From positions 1-64,000 of the forward strand of contig CANQXJ010000007.1 in NCBI GenBank assembly GCA_947627795.1: a stretch of DNA of 64,000 bases, written 5' to 3'. The notes beneath the pieces were generated by a model, which saw nothing but the letters and a program-made list of their open reading frames with translations, searched no databases and was not told the DNA's origin. Shown in pieces: positions 20,845 to 29,880 of the stretch (position 1 is its first letter; each line of letters opens with the position of its first letter). Source of the stretch: an uncultured Clostridia bacterium. Its GTDB lineage: Bacteria; Bacillota; Clostridia; UBA1381. The translations under genes were made by a program, and so were the position numbers.

Positions 20845-22719
20845 CTACTGCAATGTTTCAATAATATGCTCGATCAACTCGTTCCCGTCGGATTTGTGAT
20901 ATATTTCCTCCTCGGTATACGTGATATTTATCAGATCTCCGTTTTTCTCCGCCAAAACAATCGTGACATATCCCGTTCCGTAATCCGTCTTGCGCGAAAA
21001 TACGAAGTACGAATATTTCTGTCCGTTTAAGGTATTTTGTTTTACGTTCTGAACAAGCGTATATTCCTTGTTTTCGGACATAGAATCCTTTAAGTTCCTC
21101 GCCAGCGTCGATACGTCGTTTGATGTATAGCTGCGGTCTGACATAGCGCTTATCATAAGCGCGGACCCCGTTACCATATTCATATAGCCTACGCCCTGAG
21201 AGCCTAAAGAAGCGGCGGTCTTCCATGACGCGGGAATTTCAAATTTGTATTTTCCTACGGTAGCCGTGGTCATGGTCGTATCGTCCGGAGCATTCCGTAA
21301 AATAGTTCCCACCTTCGACGAGTCAAGCTGTTCGGCGGTGAAGCTGCCTATCAGGAAGCCTTCCGAGACGGAATCGTCCTTTTCAAGACCTATCGCTATA
21401 TTATATACATAATCGCCCTTTTCAAAGAACGTGTCCGTAACCTTTCCGTCCCTCTTTTCGGTGCCGGAAACCGTATACGAATATTGATATACACCCGCGT
21501 TCTGAGTTACCTCGCTGACCTTTACCAAATCGGTATTGAAAATCCTTACCTTCTGCGCGCGATCCTGCTCCGCGAGCGATTGTGCCGTTACCTCCGCGCT
21601 TTTCGAGTAAACGCCCACGGATACGAACCTGCGTGTATTCTCCGCGTCGCAGAAATCAATTTCATTTTCACCGTCATACTGCGTTGTCGGGTTTACATAA
21701 TCCGCCGGTACAAGAAAGCTCAGTCCGTATTCTTCGATTGTAACATTTCTGTATTTGCCGCCGTTCGAATCCGTGGTTATCGACGACAAATCATATACAT
21801 CCTCCGCCGCGCCGAGTTTGAAACTTTCGGAAACGGCAAGAGCCATATTTTTCGTTTCGTCGCTTGCCTCCGAGGTGGCGTTTACGCTAACATCATATAT
21901 GTATTTTTCAGACTGATAATGGCGTATATCTATAAACGCGCTGCTGTTTTTCGCCTGAAAATGAGCATACTGATTGCCCAGCTCGTCCGTGCCTCTGTCT
22001 GAAGCGGTAAGAGTAAGCGTTGAGAGCGAATCCTTTATCATCGTAAGCTGTTCGTCAAAGCTCTTTGTATCATCACCGATCGGATATACCTCAATTCTGA
22101 CTCCCGCCTCGTTTCCCGATTTAAACGTTGTAATAAGTCCGTCAAGACTTCTGTCCGTCATTGTCATCTGCTTCGGCGTTTCTATACTCCAGCCGTAATA
22201 GCTGTCGCCGGTGCGGGCGTGATCGGTAACGCCCGTTACCGTGCCGCTGTCGTCAACAAATTCCTTTACAACCAGTATCGCGCTCGTATCGCTGTCATAG
22301 CTTACATTTGCTCCGAAAGTTTCCGAAATGAATCTCAGCGGTACCATAGTCACGCCGTTTTCCGAAAGAGACGGAGCCTCCAAAAGCGTTTCGCTGTGGT
22401 CATTTACTTGCGCGACGATATTACCTATCTGCAAAACAATACTGACGTCCGGGTATGTAAGCGTAATTGTCTGCGTTTCCCCCTCCCAGTCAACCGTCGC
22501 TCCGAACGCTTCCGTAATTACTCTAAGCGGAACAAGCGTTACGCCCTCGCCCGCCACGTACGGAGTTTCAACCTCCACAGGCGCGCCGTTAATACTCAGC
22601 ACGCTGTCGCCCACTCTGAACGAAATCTCCACATCATTTTCGTCCGCTGCGGCAAATGAAGCCGCCGTGAACATCATTGCGGCGGACAATACCGCCGCTG
22701 TCACCCGTTTCATAAACAT
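20845..22719 (-). CDS. Secreted protein with N-terminal copper-amine-oxidase-like (stalk) domains
   Basis: Signal peptide; VPLRVITEAFGATVDWEGETQTITL and VPLRFISETFGANVSYDSDTSAIL. Confidence 0.82.
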   Translation of the reverse strand: MFMKRVTAAVLSAAMMFTAASFAAADENDVEISFRVGDSVLSINGAPVEVETPYVAGEGVTLVPLRVITEAFGATVDWEGETQTITLTYPDVSIVLQIGNIVAQVNDHSETLLEAPSLSENGVTMVPLRFISETFGANVSYDSDTSAILVVKEFVDDSGTVTGVTDHARTGDSYYGWSIETPKQMTMTDRSLDGLITTFKSGNEAGVRIEVYPIGDDTKSFDEQLTMIKDSLSTLTLTASDRGTDELGNQYAHFQAKNSSAFIDIRHYQSEKYIYDVSVNATSEASDETKNMALAVSESFKLGAAEDVYDLSSITTDSNGGKYRNVTIEEYGLSFLVPADYVNPTTQYDGENEIDFCDAENTRRFVSVGVYSKSAEVTAQSLAEQDRAQKVRIFNTDLVKVSEVTQNAGVYQYSYTVSGTEKRDGKVTDTFFEKGDYVYNIAIGLEKDDSVSEGFLIGSFTAEQLDSSKVGTILRNAPDDTTMTTATVGKYKFEIPASWKTAASLGSQGVGYMNMVTGSALMISAMSDRSYTSNDVSTLARNLKDSMSENKEYTLVQNVKQNTLNGQKYSYFVFSRKTDYGTGYVTIVLAEKNGDLINITYTEEEIYHKSDGNELIEHIIETLQ

Positions 22720-22738
22720 ACGTATCTCCTCCTGAAAA

Positions 22739-23863
22739 TTATTTTAATTCGGGAACAATGTCCGCAGACATTTGCTCACCGTTTCTTACAAATACCACGT
22801 TTACGCTTCCCGACACATACGTATCCCTCAGCGCTTTATTGTAATCGACTATGCTGTGCGTTTCAGTTCCGTTCACCGATTTTATCTCGTCGCCGGTTTT
22901 AAGCGAGTCGGTAACAGAGCTTTTCACGGTTACTCCCTTTTTCGCAGGCAGTCCTATCCTTGCCTCCCACGGATTTTCGAGAGTTATTCCGAGATCGGGA
23001 CGTATTACGCGTCCGTTTTTATCAAACTGCTCCAACACATAATTAACCGTATCGAGCGGAACGGCGAAGGCAAGTCCTTCAACTCCCACTCCGGCGTATT
23101 TTGACGAATTGATCCCGACAAGCTGACCCTTCATATTCAAAAGCGGGCCGCCGGAATTGCCGCCGTTGATTGCCGTGTCGGTCTGCAAAAGCGGATAATA
23201 CGCGCTGTTCAGGCAAACATCCGTGCCGCTTATAATGCCCTTCGACGCGCTGTTACGCATTGACAGCGACAGCGGCGCGCCTATCGCAATAACCGACTGC
23301 CCCGCAAAAACACTATCCTGCCGCGCGAAAGCTATCGGCTTAAGACCGAGCTTGTTCACCTTGACAACAGCCAAATCCGAGCTTTCGTCAATATACCGAA
23401 CCTGTCCGGCGCAGCTTTCACCGTCGCTGAACACAACGGTAAGGTTTTGTATATCCTTAACCACATGAGCGTTTGTGAGTATCACTCCGCCCGATTTTAT
23501 CACCACTCCGCTTCCGTGAGAAGTAAGCTCATTATAATCCGCCGCCGTTCCCGATAACGCGTCCGATTTGTAATTTCCGACAATCGCCACCGCGCTTTCG
23601 CTCGCCTCCGCGATAATACTTGCCGTAAGCGTGTCGTCATCTGAATCAACATACGCGCTCATGGTATCGCCGTCCCAGTTAACCGAAGCGCCGAGAGCTT
23701 CGCTTACAGCGCGAAGCGGCAAATATGTAACTCCGTCCGAAAGAAATCCTTTTATCGTCAGCGCTTTTCCGTTTACAAATATGTTTACATCGCCGGCTGC
23801 ATCCGCAGCAAGCGGCGCCATCGTCACCGCGCAAAGCAGAGCCGCAATCCTTCCGAGCTTCAC
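22739..23863 (-). CDS. Stalk-domain HtrA-like trypsin-type serine protease with PDZ-like C-terminus
   Basis: YLPLRAVSEALGASVNWDGDTM; catalytic motifs ILTNAHVVKD, SSDLAVVKV, INGGNSGGPLLN. Confidence 0.88.
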   Translation of the reverse strand: MKLGRIAALLCAVTMAPLAADAAGDVNIFVNGKALTIKGFLSDGVTYLPLRAVSEALGASVNWDGDTMSAYVDSDDDTLTASIIAEASESAVAIVGNYKSDALSGTAADYNELTSHGSGVVIKSGGVILTNAHVVKDIQNLTVVFSDGESCAGQVRYIDESSDLAVVKVNKLGLKPIAFARQDSVFAGQSVIAIGAPLSLSMRNSASKGIISGTDVCLNSAYYPLLQTDTAINGGNSGGPLLNMKGQLVGINSSKYAGVGVEGLAFAVPLDTVNYVLEQFDKNGRVIRPDLGITLENPWEARIGLPAKKGVTVKSSVTDSLKTGDEIKSVNGTETHSIVDYNKALRDTYVSGSVNVVFVRNGEQMSADIVPELK

Positions 23864-23988
23864 TTTTCAATTCCCTCCGTTCGTATATAATAAATCAGTT
23901 ATTTTTCATTTGCGGCAAAATCAGCAATATAATTTGAACCATCGACATTAGTTTTTTATAGATTATATCATATTACACTAATTATGTC

Positions 23989-24027
23989 AAGTGCATTTTA
24001 TAAGTGTAAAATTTAAGTGTATAATTA
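23989..24027 (+). repeat. Three 13-bp direct repeats (AAGTGNANNNTNN-like) overlapping a TATAAT element
   Basis: AAGTGCATTTTAT / AAGTGTAAAATTT / AAGTGTATAATTA at an exact 13-bp period, just upstream of the RHH gene. Confidence 0.6.
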
Positions 24028-24067
24028 TAGATGGATTGTATGTAAAATATACACGAGGTGAGTAAAA

Positions 24068-24226
24068 ATGTTTGAAATAAAAAAACCGGAATATGTGAAT
24101 AAAACCTTCCGTATGCCCGCCGAGCTTGTAAAACGGCTGGATGTTATCGCTCAGAGCAACGATGTGTCGCTTAACAATCTTATAATACAATGCTGCGAAT
24201 ATGCCATGGAAAATTTAAGAAAATAA
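24068..24226 (+). CDS. 52-aa ribbon-helix-helix (Arc/CopG-like) protein
   Basis: MFEIKKPEYVNKTFRMPAELVKRLDVIAQSNDVSLNNLIIQCCEYAMENLRK; RBS GAGGTGAG; absent from ORF track because of length. Confidence 0.78.
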   Translation: MFEIKKPEYVNKTFRMPAELVKRLDVIAQSNDVSLNNLIIQCCEYAMENLRK

Positions 24227-24256
24227 ACGCCGCGCGTTAAATCACGCGCAGCGTTT
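24227..24256. terminator. Hairpin between RHH gene and cls
   Basis: ACGCcGCGCGT ttaaat ACGCGCaGCGT. Confidence 0.5.
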
Positions 24257-24270
24257 CATAATATTCCATT

Positions 24271-25809
24271 TTACAAAAGCGGCGCGACAAGCCGTATCAT
24301 TCTTCCCAAGAGCCGCGAATACCATGAAAACTTCTTATACTTCTCCATAGTAATTTCTTCGGATTTCTCCAGCGTCCGCTGGAAATCCTCCTCCGCGTCG
24401 AGCACCGCCGGAACGTTCGCCATAAACGCGGCGCATTCGTAATGCAGATAGAGGCTTCTGTAATCGTGATTTATCGTGCCGATAATCGCGCGCTCATCGT
24501 CGCATACCGACATTTTCGCGTGAATGAAGCCGGGGGTGTATTCGTAAATTTTGATCCCCGCCTCCAAAAGCTCCGGATAATACGTCCTCGCCAGCCAAAA
24601 CGCATAGATTTTATCGGGCACATGCGGCAGAATAAGCTTCACGTCGACCCCGCGCTGCGCCGCGTATTTCATCGCTTCATACATCTCGTTGTCAATGACG
24701 AGGTACGGCGACGTTATATGCGCGTACTTATGTGCGGTATTGAGATTTTCAATATATGCGCGCTGACCGACCGATACGTCGTCAAGCGGACTGTCCCCGA
24801 ACGGAACAACAAATCCGGCGTCTTTAGTCGCGTATTTTTCGGACGCGCTTATATATTTGCTATAGTCATCGTTGTCGGGATTATCGAAATTCCACATTTC
24901 CAAAAACATTCCCGTAAATCCCGCGACGGCGGAGCCCGTGAGCTTAATGCCGTTATCCTTCCAATAACCGAACCTCTCGATATAATTAGCGTACTCGTCG
25001 GCTAAGTTTATTCCGCCCGTAAATGCTACGCGTCCGTCAATCACGAGTATTTTACGGTGGTCGCGGTTGTTCTGATACGTTGATAGCAGCGGCTGTGCCG
25101 GTGAGAATATTTTAAATTTTAAATTATTTTCCTTATTTTTTGCCGGATAATTTCGCGGCAGAAGTCCCATACAGCCCATGCCGTCATAGAGCACGCGCAC
25201 CTCGACGCCCTCCGCCGCTTTCTTTTTGAGCAGCGTTACGAAGTCGTTCCACAGCTTTCCGCGCGGATCTATTATGAAGAATTCCATAAAAATGAATTCC
25301 TTTGCCGACTCTATATCACGCTTCATAGCGTTTAAAATCTTTTCGCCGTCGTCAAAATACTGCACCGACGTTCCGCCAAACGCGGGCGAGCCGCCGTATT
25401 CGCGCAGATATTTGACAAATCCCTCGCTCTCCTTATTGTGAAGCGAAATGCTCTGCATTACAGCTTCATTTTGCGGCAGACACTGCTTCGTATGCCGTCT
25501 CGCCCGCTCAAGTCCCGCGCGGATTCCCAATGACATGGCTCTTCCGGAGAGCTGTATAAACAAATACAGCAGTGCTCCGAACACCGGAATAAGCGCAATA
25601 AGCAACACCCACGTGAGCTTATACGTAGGCTCCTCCGTTCGGTTTATCTCCCATACAAGCAGAACGGCGCTCAAAGCGTAGCTCGCGTAAACAAGTATCC
25701 TCGAGTCGGTAAACCATTGAAATCCGAAATACAATACAGCAACCTGTATAATCAGTATGAAAAACGCAAAGAATTTATTTGAATACATCAATCTATATAT
25801 CTTTTTCAT
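24271..25809 (-). CDS. cls: Cardiolipin synthase (two PLD/HKD motifs)
   Basis: DHRKILVIDGRVAFTGGINLADEY and HAKMSVCDDERAIIGTINHDYRSL. Confidence 0.93.
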   Translation of the reverse strand: MKKIYRLMYSNKFFAFFILIIQVAVLYFGFQWFTDSRILVYASYALSAVLLVWEINRTEEPTYKLTWVLLIALIPVFGALLYLFIQLSGRAMSLGIRAGLERARRHTKQCLPQNEAVMQSISLHNKESEGFVKYLREYGGSPAFGGTSVQYFDDGEKILNAMKRDIESAKEFIFMEFFIIDPRGKLWNDFVTLLKKKAAEGVEVRVLYDGMGCMGLLPRNYPAKNKENNLKFKIFSPAQPLLSTYQNNRDHRKILVIDGRVAFTGGINLADEYANYIERFGYWKDNGIKLTGSAVAGFTGMFLEMWNFDNPDNDDYSKYISASEKYATKDAGFVVPFGDSPLDDVSVGQRAYIENLNTAHKYAHITSPYLVIDNEMYEAMKYAAQRGVDVKLILPHVPDKIYAFWLARTYYPELLEAGIKIYEYTPGFIHAKMSVCDDERAIIGTINHDYRSLYLHYECAAFMANVPAVLDAEEDFQRTLEKSEEITMEKYKKFSWYSRLLGRMIRLVAPLL

Positions 25810-26351
25810 TTCTTTTCCTCTTTCAATGATTTAATATATTTAAACGCCGCGTCCTCGCCCTCCCTTTGGAGGCGGAACAGCCAGCCCTCGAGAAGCTCCG
25901 CCGTTTCGGGATGCATAAGCGTTTTCGCGATACCCTTCTGAAAATACTGAATGGGGTTATCGTCTGTATAATTTTTTCCGAGATAAACCTTGCCCGCCGC
26001 AACTCTGTCGCAAAACATTTCCTTTACGTATTTAAGCGGCATCTTCACCGCCTCGTACGTATGTGTTACGGTGTTATAATCTCTCCAATACTCAAAGTGA
26101 TGCTTGTTCCTTCCCTGATGATGCACCCACGCGCGCGAATAGCCAAGCTCGCGCCGCGCGCCCTCGGTAGGGCTTTTGTCACCCGTATAATAGCGAACGC
26201 CTTCCTTAAATTCGGTCGGGCTGTATTTTGACAAATCATGAAAAAGCCCCTGCCAAAAAATCCCCGCCTTAAAGCAGTGACGAATTACGAGATGCCTGTG
26301 TTTTGTAATGGTGCAAAAATGCTTTAAAGCCTTAAACTTCACAAAAATCAT
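25806..26351 (-). CDS. DUF5662-like protein
   Basis: HRHLVIRHCFKAGIFWQGLFHDLSKYSPTEF...HHQGRNKHHFEYW. Confidence 0.75.
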   Translation of the reverse strand: MIFVKFKALKHFCTITKHRHLVIRHCFKAGIFWQGLFHDLSKYSPTEFKEGVRYYTGDKSPTEGARRELGYSRAWVHHQGRNKHHFEYWRDYNTVTHTYEAVKMPLKYVKEMFCDRVAAGKVYLGKNYTDDNPIQYFQKGIAKTLMHPETAELLEGWLFRLQREGEDAAFKYIKSLKEEKK

Positions 26352-26423
26352 TTCCCTTACAACATATTTTTACATTTATATTATACACTCTTTTGGTCAT
26401 TTAGTCAACCGCGCCGAACGGAT

Positions 26424-26456
26424 AAAATAAAAAAAGAGGACGCCGAAGCGTCCCCG
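26424..26456 (-). terminator. Terminator at end of the prophage cassette
   Basis: Minus strand GGGGACGCTTCGGCGTCCTCTTTTTTTATTTTATCC. Confidence 0.9.
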
Positions 26457-26460
26457 CAGA

Positions 26461-27249
26461 TTACTTGCCCTGTAATTTTGCCGTACGGTAAATCACAACA
26501 CAGGTCCAAAGCTTGTCGTAATCAAGTCCAAGTCCGTCACCCGTGCCCGCGATAACGCCGTTGTCCACGCACCACTTTACCGCCTCGCGCGCCCATTCGG
26601 GCATGTTGTCGTCGATATAGTTGTAAATCATAGGGCTTTCCAGCTTTTTAAGTCTTTCGTTAAGCTCGTTATACTGCTCCATCGTAAGCTCACCTCCGTT
26701 TTTCTCCGGCGCTGTTTCCACACCGGCGGATATTTTTCCCGTAATACCTTCATAAATCGCCTTAGCAATTTCATCTACGCCCGTCTTTGTATAAAGCTCC
26801 GCATCCGACTTCGTATCCACAAAACACACTTCCACAAGCATAGCCGCCGCGTCGGTATGACGTATCACATATAAATTCGACCCGTCCTTAACGCCTCGGT
26901 TCACAAATCCGAGCTTAGCCATTTCGTCAAGCACGCCGACAGCCTGCTCTAATTTCCTTCCGCCGTAGGTGTAAACCTCGCAGCCTTTTCCTCCGCCCGC
27001 GTTGAAATGAATTGACACAAATAAATCAAGCTTCTGCGCGTTCGCCATAGCGCATATTTTGCTCAGATTGCCCGTAACCGTGTCCGCTCTGTCATTCGTG
27101 CAGTCTATCACGGTATCGCCCGCCTTGCGGAACAGCTCCTCCAAAGCGTATCCGACACGCCTCGTCTCGTCGCTCTCGTTGAGAAATCCCACCGCGCCGC
27201 TTCCGACCGTACCGCTCACCGTATGACCGCAGTTAATTCCTATCACCAT
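26461..27249 (-). CDS. N-acetylmuramoyl-L-alanine amidase (Amidase_3 endolysin)
   Basis: GINCGHTVSGTVGSGAVG, DLFVSIHFNAGGGKGCEVYTYG, AAAMLVEVCFVDTKSD; next to holin. Confidence 0.9.
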   Translation of the reverse strand: MVIGINCGHTVSGTVGSGAVGFLNESDETRRVGYALEELFRKAGDTVIDCTNDRADTVTGNLSKICAMANAQKLDLFVSIHFNAGGGKGCEVYTYGGRKLEQAVGVLDEMAKLGFVNRGVKDGSNLYVIRHTDAAAMLVEVCFVDTKSDAELYTKTGVDEIAKAIYEGITGKISAGVETAPEKNGGELTMEQYNELNERLKKLESPMIYNYIDDNMPEWAREAVKWCVDNGVIAGTGDGLGLDYDKLWTCVVIYRTAKLQGK

Positions 27250-27658
27250 TATTTTCGCCTCCCTTTCCGCGTATCTGCAATAAAATATCCTTGAGCGCCG
27301 ACGGCATATTCGGCATTACCTCTGCCGCGTTTTCGAGTATTGAAATGCCCTCGTTCGCTATATAGAACATGATCACTATCTCGCGCAGAGCCGCCTGCGC
27401 TCCTATAATCTCCTGCAGTGTAGTCGCCGCTGCGACCATCACAAGAATTATAATCTTTTTCAAAATACCGCGGTATCCCGTATAGCTTGAAAGCTCCTTT
27501 TTATATACCGCTTTCACAACGCCCGACACATAATCGAGCGCCATTAATATTATAAGCGCCGTAAGCGCGGCGTCAAAGCTCCCAAAAAGCTTAACCAGTA
27601 TCCCTCCGGCAATCCCTATCGCCACGCTCGCCGCGTTAAAGACCTTATCCATACTCAT
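27233..27658 (-). CDS. Phage holin family protein
   Basis: Hydrophobic ALIILMALDYVSGVVKAVYKKELSSYTGYRGILKKIIILVMVAAATTL; IANEGISILENAA. Confidence 0.88.
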   Translation of the reverse strand: MSMDKVFNAASVAIGIAGGILVKLFGSFDAALTALIILMALDYVSGVVKAVYKKELSSYTGYRGILKKIIILVMVAAATTLQEIIGAQAALREIVIMFYIANEGISILENAAEVMPNMPSALKDILLQIRGKGGENNGDRN

Positions 27659-27723
27659 ACCTCCCTTCTATAATATGCGGTCCGGGCTTTTCATGCCCGA
27701 ACCGCTTCTCATATGCCTGCTCC

Positions 27724-29004
27724 TCAAATCTGCTCCTGTTCCTCAAGGAGCACCCGTTTTCCATCTATATACAAAGCTCCGTCCCTGACGTCAACCGCAA
27801 GCCCGTTCAGCTCCGAAACATTCAAATGCCCGCTGAAGGTGCTGACGCCGTCGGCGTTCGTCTTGATTCCGCTCACCTTTACCTCGCCCGAAATATAGTC
27901 GGCTCTCAGCTTTCCGCCGCTTGTGGACGCCTTCCTGTACCTCGAGCCGAGCTTGCCCATCTGATAAAGGTAGAAAAACAAATCGCGCTTGACCGAGCCT
28001 ATCGTTATATTTGCCGGCTCAGACTCATACGGATAGCTTTCAATACGAATAACGCGCTCGTAAATGTTGCTCCCCCGGTCAAGAACGACCACTCCGTCGC
28101 CTATCTCAAGCTTCTCCAGGCCGCCGTATTCCGCGAGCTTTCCAAGCTCTATAACGCTCCCCGATATATTCAGCTTCGGAATGTCTATTCGCTCCGCGTT
28201 GTCCGCGCTCATTTCCCATTCCGCGCGCGCTTTGATTTTCTCAGGCTCCGTATACTCGCTGTAATCCTTGTACCCCTCGCGGATACCGTAAATGCCGATA
28301 TTTTCGCTGTCCACATACTGTTTTCCGCCGTTGACGCTGCCGATATGCAGATCGTCCTTCCCGTACGGATACAGCCGCGTGACGATCTCCGACATATCGC
28401 GTTCCACCTCAATGCCCTGCATATTTTTGCATATGCCGAGTCTTGTGTGCGTGTCCTTTCCTATCCTCTCAACCAGCGCTATAGAGTAATTATCCGCGTA
28501 CAGCTCGCCCTTGCCGCAGCACAAACGGACATTTTCGATAACGTCAAACAGGTTCAGCTTGTCCGACGAGAAAAAATCTATCAAAAACCCGTCGTGTCCG
28601 ACCCATTTCATACCGATCTCATCAAGCTCGCCGTCGGTAAGCAGTCTGAACTCCGTTCCCGCCGCTGCTTTCAGTATAACAGATTTCGGCGAAACTCCTA
28701 TCATATCGGGAATATTCTGTATATGAACCGTCCTCGCGTCCGCGCGGCTCACATGCGGCGCGTATACGGAAAAGCCCTTTTGCGGATTATACGTCGTTTT
28801 TGTAATGCGGAACGCCTGTCCTTCGCATACGACTATCCTGTTTTCCTTTATATGATCCGCCTTATCCGTAAGAGGATATGTAAAATCAAGCGCGTAATCG
28901 CCGTTTATCTCATTTGTGATTTTCACATGTTGAGCCTCATGAAGCAACGCGATATGACCTTTATTAAAAGACGTTTTATCATATTCAAACAGCTTAAGCG
29001 TCAT
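27724..29004 (-). CDS. Phage tail-associated lysin/endopeptidase-type minor tail protein (Tal-like)
   Basis: LLHEAQHVKITNEINGDYALDFTYPLTDKADHIKENRIVVCEGQAFRITK; start MTLKLFEYDK at 29004 with GGGGTG SD. Confidence 0.8.
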   Translation of the reverse strand: MTLKLFEYDKTSFNKGHIALLHEAQHVKITNEINGDYALDFTYPLTDKADHIKENRIVVCEGQAFRITKTTYNPQKGFSVYAPHVSRADARTVHIQNIPDMIGVSPKSVILKAAAGTEFRLLTDGELDEIGMKWVGHDGFLIDFFSSDKLNLFDVIENVRLCCGKGELYADNYSIALVERIGKDTHTRLGICKNMQGIEVERDMSEIVTRLYPYGKDDLHIGSVNGGKQYVDSENIGIYGIREGYKDYSEYTEPEKIKARAEWEMSADNAERIDIPKLNISGSVIELGKLAEYGGLEKLEIGDGVVVLDRGSNIYERVIRIESYPYESEPANITIGSVKRDLFFYLYQMGKLGSRYRKASTSGGKLRADYISGEVKVSGIKTNADGVSTFSGHLNVSELNGLAVDVRDGALYIDGKRVLLEEQEQI

Positions 29005-29860
29005 AAACACCCCATTCCTTGAAGTCGAAATTATAAACGCACACAGGTTCATATTCAACGGTAACCACAGCGTTTTTATTCACAATCACGCGCATTTCCG
29101 AAGGCGCATCGTTCGGCAGCTCGAAGAAATCTCCTTCCGTGTATCCGACAAGATTATTTCCGTTTCCGTCCGTAACTGTCTGCTTTTCACAATCAATCAC
29201 AAGCTCATTCGCGTTTACATCGGAAATTTTCATCAAGCCGCCGTTAATGCCGATCATCACAGTCCCGAGCGCCTCCCGCGAAACCACTCGTATAAGCGGC
29301 CGCAAATACCATGTTCCGATATTGTCAACCGTAAACCGGTTAATTGTTCCCGGTTCGCACTCAAACGTGAAGTACTCCTTCACATCGAGCGGAATTGGAC
29401 TTTGTAGCATACAATCAGTTCCTATAACAATACCGCGCATAGTGTCAAAAATGCATTTGCTGAACGGCTTTACGCGGAACACAGCCGTTATCACCGCCTT
29501 ATGCCCCGTCAGCTCCGGCATAAACCCTATCTCCGAAAGCGCCGCCGCTTCCCATTTCACAGCCGGCATATCGTCGAAAATAAGCTCACCTCTGCCCATC
29601 AGCCATCGCGCCGCCTTCGACACCTTCAGCTCCAGCTCGCGCAGATTGTCCGCGCCCATCCGAAGCTCCAGCTCAAAAATTCTGTCGTTATAGAAAAATC
29701 TGCCGTACGGGTTTGAGTCGGAAAAGTTATATGAACCGTCCGCCGCAAACGCATCCGTTATCGACGTTTTCACCTCAGGACGCACGGGACGCGACCGCGT
29801 TTTCACAACCGCCCCGTAACGATCCGAATGTTTTCCTCTAAATGTAAATCCACTTCTCAT
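28994..29860 (-). CDS. Distal tail protein (Dit, siphovirus tail component)
   Basis: MRSGFTFRGKHSDRYGAVVKTRSRPVRPEVKTSITDAFAADGSYNFSDSNPYGRFFYNDRIFELEL; position between TMP and Tal. Confidence 0.82.
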   Translation of the reverse strand: MRSGFTFRGKHSDRYGAVVKTRSRPVRPEVKTSITDAFAADGSYNFSDSNPYGRFFYNDRIFELELRMGADNLRELELKVSKAARWLMGRGELIFDDMPAVKWEAAALSEIGFMPELTGHKAVITAVFRVKPFSKCIFDTMRGIVIGTDCMLQSPIPLDVKEYFTFECEPGTINRFTVDNIGTWYLRPLIRVVSREALGTVMIGINGGLMKISDVNANELVIDCEKQTVTDGNGNNLVGYTEGDFFELPNDAPSEMRVIVNKNAVVTVEYEPVCVYNFDFKEWGVYDA

Positions 29861-29880
29861 TTATCCCATACCTCCGCTGA

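Noticed and set aside
27826-29022. 398-aa plus-strand ORF antisense to tail genes
   Set aside because: Antisense shadow of well-supported minus-strand phage genes; no SD, no recognisable motifs, Arg/Val-rich shadow composition.
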